Of a DNA stretch of 64,000 bases, positions 60,673-64,000 are shown piece by piece; the first letter of the stretch is position 1; each line of letters opens with the position of its first letter. Below the pieces are notes generated by a model. That model did no database searches and was not told the origin of the DNA. It worked only from the letters and a program-made list of their open reading frames with translations. Origin of the DNA: Enterobacter sp. RHBSTW-00994. GTDB taxonomy: Bacteria; Pseudomonadota; Gammaproteobacteria; Enterobacterales; Enterobacteriaceae. The stretch covers positions 1,878,588 to 1,942,587 of the forward strand of contig NZ_CP056199.1 in the NCBI RefSeq assembly GCF_013782625.1, read 5' to 3'. Both the position numbers and the translations under genes were made by a program.

Positions 60673-60903
60673 TACGCCCTCCATATGCAGTACTAACCAG
60701 AATGTGTGATCTGTTAAAACTAACCCTTTGGGCGTAAAACGACAAGGATCACAGTTTCGAGTGCGGCAAATTGCGGCGATTTAGCAGGTTATCTTTGTTT
60801 TATTGGAATCTTCCGAAAGTCATCCTGTAAAGCCCGCATAGTTGAAAAATGATATTTTATATTCCAGGCTTAGATAACACGCTGATAAAAAAGAGGACGA
60901 AAT

Positions 60904-61248
60904 ATGAACAAGAACGTAGCAGGCGTTTTGGCAGCAGCAGCGGTAGTAACGATGTTGGCAGGCTGTTCAGCTTACGATCGTACGAAAGATCAATTTACAC
61001 AGCCGGTCGTAAAAGACGTCAAAAAGGGGATGACCCGTGCGCAGGTGGCTCAAATTGCGGGTAAACCGTCTTCTGAGATCACCATGATTCATGCCCGTGG
61101 TACATGCCAGACCTATATCCTCGGTCAACGGGATGGTAAAGCAGAGACCTACTTTGTGGCGCTTGATGACACAGGACATGTGATTAATTCTGGTTATCAG
61201 ACCTGTTCGGAATATGACACTGATCCTCAGGCAGCCAAAGCCCAGTAG
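60904..61248 (+). CDS. osmE: OsmE, osmotically inducible lipoprotein
   Basis: A 114-residue lipoprotein: lipobox Leu-Ala-Gly-Cys with Cys21, then a BamE/SmpA-like fold ([10 protein letters not shown]). Matches E. coli OsmE, induced by osmotic and stationary-phase stress. GAGGACGAAAT precedes the ATG. Divergent from nadE. Confidence 0.95.
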   Translation: MNKNVAGVLAAAAVVTMLAGCSAYDRTKDQFTQPVVKDVKKGMTRAQVAQIAGKPSSEITMIHARGTCQTYILGQRDGKAETYFVALDDTGHVINSGYQTCSEYDTDPQAAKAQ

Positions 61249-61272
61249 GGTCATTTACTGAGCATCGAATGA

Positions 61273-61299
61273 AACCGGCCCTATGGCCGGTTTTTTTTT
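61273..61299 (+). terminator. osmE terminator
   Basis: AACCGGCC-CTAT-GGCCGGTT followed by a run of T; a textbook intrinsic terminator 24 bases after the osmE stop. From here to 61528 is the chb promoter region; an AT-rich TTATTTATTTGCGCGAATTA stretch (61311-61330) could be a NagC site. Confidence 0.92.
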
Positions 61300-61528
61300 A
61301 CTGAGTATAATCTTATTTATTTGCGCGAATTATTTGCCCGAAATGTGAAGGGAGTCAATACGCAAGGTCAATGAGAGACAATTTTAGGTCATCCGGTAAT
61401 ATCCCCTCCTTGTACCATGCCGTATACTCACTTTAACGATAAACAACGGTAAGCAAACTACCCGTCAGCCAGGATAGCGAGTCGTCTGATGATGCGACGG
61501 TGGGTAGTCATACAAGAGGGAAGTTACT

Positions 61529-61849
61529 ATGGAAAAGAAACATATCTATCTGTTCTGCTCGGCGGGCATGTCAACCTCACTGCTGGTTTCCAAGATGCGC
61601 GCTCAGGCTGAAAAGTATGAAGTACCTGTGGTAATCGAAGCATTTCCTGAAACGCTGGCGGGCGATAAAGGCCAGACAGCGGATGTCATTTTACTGGGGC
61701 CACAAATCGCATACATGTTGCCTGAAATTCAGCGTTTGTTGCCGAATAAACCGGTTGAAGTGATCGATTCTGCGCTGTACGGCAAAATCGATGGTTTGGG
61801 TGTATTGAAAGCTGCAGTTGCAGCAATTAAAAAAGCTGCTGTTAATTAA
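61529..61849 (+). CDS. chbB: ChbB, chitobiose PTS enzyme IIB
   Basis: A 106-residue lactose/chitobiose-family IIB. Phosphorylated Cys10 in Leu-Phe-Cys-Ser-Ala-Gly-Met-Ser-Thr. Receives phosphate from ChbA and passes it to N,N'-diacetylchitobiose carried by ChbC. First gene of chbBCA-chbR; AAGAGGGAAG precedes the ATG. Confidence 0.96.
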   Translation: MEKKHIYLFCSAGMSTSLLVSKMRAQAEKYEVPVVIEAFPETLAGDKGQTADVILLGPQIAYMLPEIQRLLPNKPVEVIDSALYGKIDGLGVLKAAVAAIKKAAVN

Positions 61850-61861
61850 TTTATTATTTTT

Positions 61862-61881
61862 CCCGTCAAAGAGCAATTTCA
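61862..61881 (+). promoter_or_regulatory. ChiX sRNA pairing site in the chbB-chbC spacer
   Basis: CCCGTCAAAGAG (61862-61873) is the exact complement of the ChiX seed CUCUUUGACGGG as I remember it, and AATTTCA continues the pairing after one mismatch. In E. coli and Salmonella this spacer of the chb mRNA traps ChiX and relieves repression of chiP when chitobiose is present. Confidence 0.88.
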
Positions 61882-61929
61882 CACACATTACGCCGCAACG
61901 TTTGTTGCGGCATTTAAGGGTATTTTCCT

Positions 61930-63288
61930 ATGAGTAAAGTCATCGCTTCACTTGAAAAGGTACTCCTTCCTTTTGCTGTAAAAATAGGAAAGCAGCCTCA
62001 CGTTAATGCCATCAAAAACGGTTTTATTAAAGTTATGCCGTTGACGCTGGCCGGGGCAATGTTCGTTTTAATTAACAACGTATTTTTGAGCTTCGGAGAA
62101 GGGTCCTTCTTTTATTCATTAGGTATTCGGTTAGACGCCTCCACTATTGAAACTCTCAACAGCTTTAAAGCTATTGGGGGTAATGTTTACAACGGTACAT
62201 TGGGTATTATGTCACTGATGGCGCCGTTCTTTATTGGGATGGCACTTGCAGAAGAACGTAAAGTAGACCCGTTGGCGGCTGGGTTACTATCCGTGGCTGC
62301 ATTTATGACCGTGACGCCATATAGTGTAGGTGAAGCTTATGCGGTAGGGGCGAATTGGTTAGGTGGGGCAAACATTATATCCGGTATTATTATTGGTTTA
62401 GTGGTTGCTGAGATGTTCACTTTTATTATTCGTCGCAACTGGGTTATTCGCTTGCCGGATAGCGTACCCGCTTCTGTATCTCGTTCATTTTCCGCGTTGA
62501 TCCCGGGCTTTATTATTCTCTCCATCATGGGGATTATTTCCTGGGCGCTCTCTCATTGGGGTACAAACTTCCATCAGGTCATCATGGACTCAATCTCAAC
62601 GCCACTGGCGTCGATGGGTGGTGTGGTCGGGTGGGCGTATGTGATTTTCACCTCTCTGCTGTGGTTCTTCGGCGTACACGGTTCACTGGCACTGGCTGCG
62701 CTGGACAGCGGTATCATGACCCCATGGGCACTGGAAAACGTGGCCCTTTACCAGCAGTACGGTTCCGTTGATGCGGCGCTGGCGGCAGGTAAAACCTTCC
62801 ATGTGTGGGCGAAGCCGATGCTTGATTCCTACATCTTTCTGGGCGGTACAGGGGCGACACTGGGTCTTATCATCGCGGTCTTTATTACCTCTCGTCGTGC
62901 TGACCATCGTCAGGTTGCGAAACTGGCTCTGCCATCAGGCATCTTCCAGATTAACGAACCGATTCTGTTTGGTCTGCCAATTATCATGAACCCGGTCATG
63001 TTCATCCCGTTCATCCTGGTGCAGCCTCTGCTGGCCGCGATTACTCTGACGGCGTACTACCTTGGCATTATTCCGCCGGTGACGAACATTGCACCGTGGA
63101 CCATGCCGACAGGCCTTGGCGCATTCTTTAACACCAACGGTAGCGTAGCGGCCTTCCTGCTGGCGATATTCAACCTCGGCGTAGCAACACTGCTGTACAT
63201 GCCGTTTGTGGTTATCGCGAACAAAGCACAAACCGCTATTGATGAAGAAGAGAGCGAAGAGGATATCGCGCTCGCACTGAAATTCTAA
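61930..63288 (+). CDS. chbC: ChbC, chitobiose PTS enzyme IIC
   Basis: A 452-residue membrane permease of the lactose/cellobiose PTS IIC family with about ten helices. Asn-Glu-Pro-Ile in [10 protein letters not shown] near residue 343 is the sugar-binding motif, and His in Phe-Gly-Val-His-Gly-Ser near 250. Same length as E. coli ChbC. Confidence 0.96.
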   Translation: MSKVIASLEKVLLPFAVKIGKQPHVNAIKNGFIKVMPLTLAGAMFVLINNVFLSFGEGSFFYSLGIRLDASTIETLNSFKAIGGNVYNGTLGIMSLMAPFFIGMALAEERKVDPLAAGLLSVAAFMTVTPYSVGEAYAVGANWLGGANIISGIIIGLVVAEMFTFIIRRNWVIRLPDSVPASVSRSFSALIPGFIILSIMGIISWALSHWGTNFHQVIMDSISTPLASMGGVVGWAYVIFTSLLWFFGVHGSLALAALDSGIMTPWALENVALYQQYGSVDAALAAGKTFHVWAKPMLDSYIFLGGTGATLGLIIAVFITSRRADHRQVAKLALPSGIFQINEPILFGLPIIMNPVMFIPFILVQPLLAAITLTAYYLGIIPPVTNIAPWTMPTGLGAFFNTNGSVAAFLLAIFNLGVATLLYMPFVVIANKAQTAIDEEESEEDIALALKF

Positions 63289-63334
63289 GATTGACCGGCG
63301 CGGGGAAACCCGCGCCCGCAAAGGAGAGAAAGAG

Positions 63335-63682
63335 ATGTTAGATTTGGATACAATCGTGGCAGAAGACGTGGTCGAGAACGATCTGGAAGAAGTGGTGATG
63401 GGGCTTATCATCAATTCGGGGCAAGCGCGTAGCCTGGCCTATGCTGCACTCAAGCAGGCCAAACAGGGTGATTTCGCCGCCGCGAAAACCATGATGGATC
63501 AGTCCAGAACCGCGCTGAATGAAGCGCATCTTGTCCAGACTAAACTTATCGAAAGCGATCAGGGTGAAGGAAAAATGAAGGTCAGCCTGGTCCTGGTGCA
63601 CGCGCAGGATCATCTGATGACCTCAATGCTTGCACGCGAGTTGGTTGCAGAGTTGATTGAGCTTCACGAGAAAATGCAGTAA
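63335..63682 (+). CDS. chbA: ChbA, chitobiose PTS enzyme IIA
   Basis: A 115-residue all-helical IIA of the lactose family. Phosphorylated His89 in Val-Leu-Val-His-Ala-Gln-Asp-His; Asp92 coordinates the trimer metal. AAGGAGAG precedes the ATG; chbR follows after 29 bases. Confidence 0.95.
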   Translation: MLDLDTIVAEDVVENDLEEVVMGLIINSGQARSLAYAALKQAKQGDFAAAKTMMDQSRTALNEAHLVQTKLIESDQGEGKMKVSLVLVHAQDHLMTSMLARELVAELIELHEKMQ

Positions 63683-63711
63683 GTCGAAACAGGTAGCAGG
63701 AGGTCAGCACG

Positions 63712-64000
63712 ATGGAAATTAAAACCGCACTTGAGCAGCAACTGTTTAATGGCAAGAATTTTCACGTGGTTATCTACAACAAAACGGAAAGCGCCAGTGG
63801 TTTGCATCAGCATGATTACTACGAATTCACGATTGTTCTGACCGGGCGTTACTACCAGGAGATTAACGGTAAACGGGTCTTACTGGAACGCGGCGATTTT
63901 GTCTTTCTTCCGATGGGCTCCTACCACCAGAGCTTTTATGAATTTGGCGCGACGCGCATTCTCAATGTAGGGGTGAGCAGGCGTTTCTTTGAGAAGCATT
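63712..64000 (+). CDS. chbR: ChbR, AraC-family regulator of chb (partial, cut by window end)
   Basis: The first 96 codons of ChbR: cupin domain with His-Gln-His-Asp-Tyr-Tyr-Glu-Phe near residue 37 and Gly-Asp-Phe-Val-Phe-Leu-Pro near 69. The C-terminal helix-turn-helix lies beyond the window. The N-terminus is slightly shorter than the E. coli protein; AGGAGGTCAGC precedes ATG 63712. ChbR represses without and activates with chitobiose. Confidence 0.94.
   Translation, partial: MEIKTALEQQLFNGKNFHVVIYNKTESASGLHQHDYYEFTIVLTGRYYQEINGKRVLLERGDFVFLPMGSYHQSFYEFGATRILNVGVSRRFFEKH

Overview
The window is chromosomal DNA of an enterobacterium. Almost every gene right of 15.3 kb matches an Escherichia coli K-12 gene in the yeaQ-to-chb part of the map, mostly in the same order. 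Sequence divergence, extra genes and small local rearrangements point to Citrobacter or a close relative. That genus call is inference from gene content and protein similarity recalled from memory; no search was run.

Positions 1-7793 are the right end of an integrated prophage. Going right it has a Mu/e14-type baseplate and tail-fibre block (1-3721), a lipoprotein esterase on the other strand (3755-4510), and an SOS-controlled block with DinI, a small unknown protein and a UmuD'-like protein around LexA boxes (4630-5589). A P22 immI-like switch follows (mnt, arc, ant; 5602-7199), then a patchwork with a truncated proline tRNA, a 14-bp inverted repeat and a small membrane-protein ORF (7225-7620). 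The prophage sits in icd: the displaced last 54 codons of icd remain at 7794-7958, as in phage 21 and e14 lysogens.

8-15 kb holds an acyltransferase and a c-di-GMP cluster: two CSS-EAL phosphodiesterases flanking a small exported protein, then a sensor diguanylate cyclase. A candidate small RNA lies just before yeaQ. From 15.3 to 32.4 kb the E. coli order yeaQ-yoaJ-yoaK-dgcP-yoaF-yeaO-nimT-nimR-yeaL-yoaI-yeaK-yeaH-yeaG-mipA-yeaE-yeaD-gapA-msrB-yeaC is kept. A zinc-sensing cyclase (DgcZ type) occupies the place of yeaI/yeaJ, and unrecognised genes are inserted at 17.5-19.5 kb. A second candidate small RNA lies between dgcP and yoaF.

32.4-51.6 kb holds yajD (displaced relative to E. coli), pncA-ansA, sppA, ydjA, selD-topB, gdhA, ynjH, nudG, ynjA-ynjF, ynjE, the ynjBCD transporter with a ydjZ-like gene, and xthA. 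Between ydjA and selD lies an AT-rich insertion with a reverse-strand row of three very small membrane proteins and a His-rich lipoprotein, my best candidate for something undescribed.

52-58 kb is the complete astCADBE arginine-succinylation operon, with a sigma-54 promoter and probable ArgR boxes. Then come spy with a BaeR box, ves, nadE, osmE and the chitobiose operon chbBCA-chbR, cut by the window end, with a ChiX pairing site between chbB and chbC. Nitrogen-starvation sigma-54 elements precede both astC and yeaG. No IS element, CRISPR array, rRNA or complete tRNA gene was seen.
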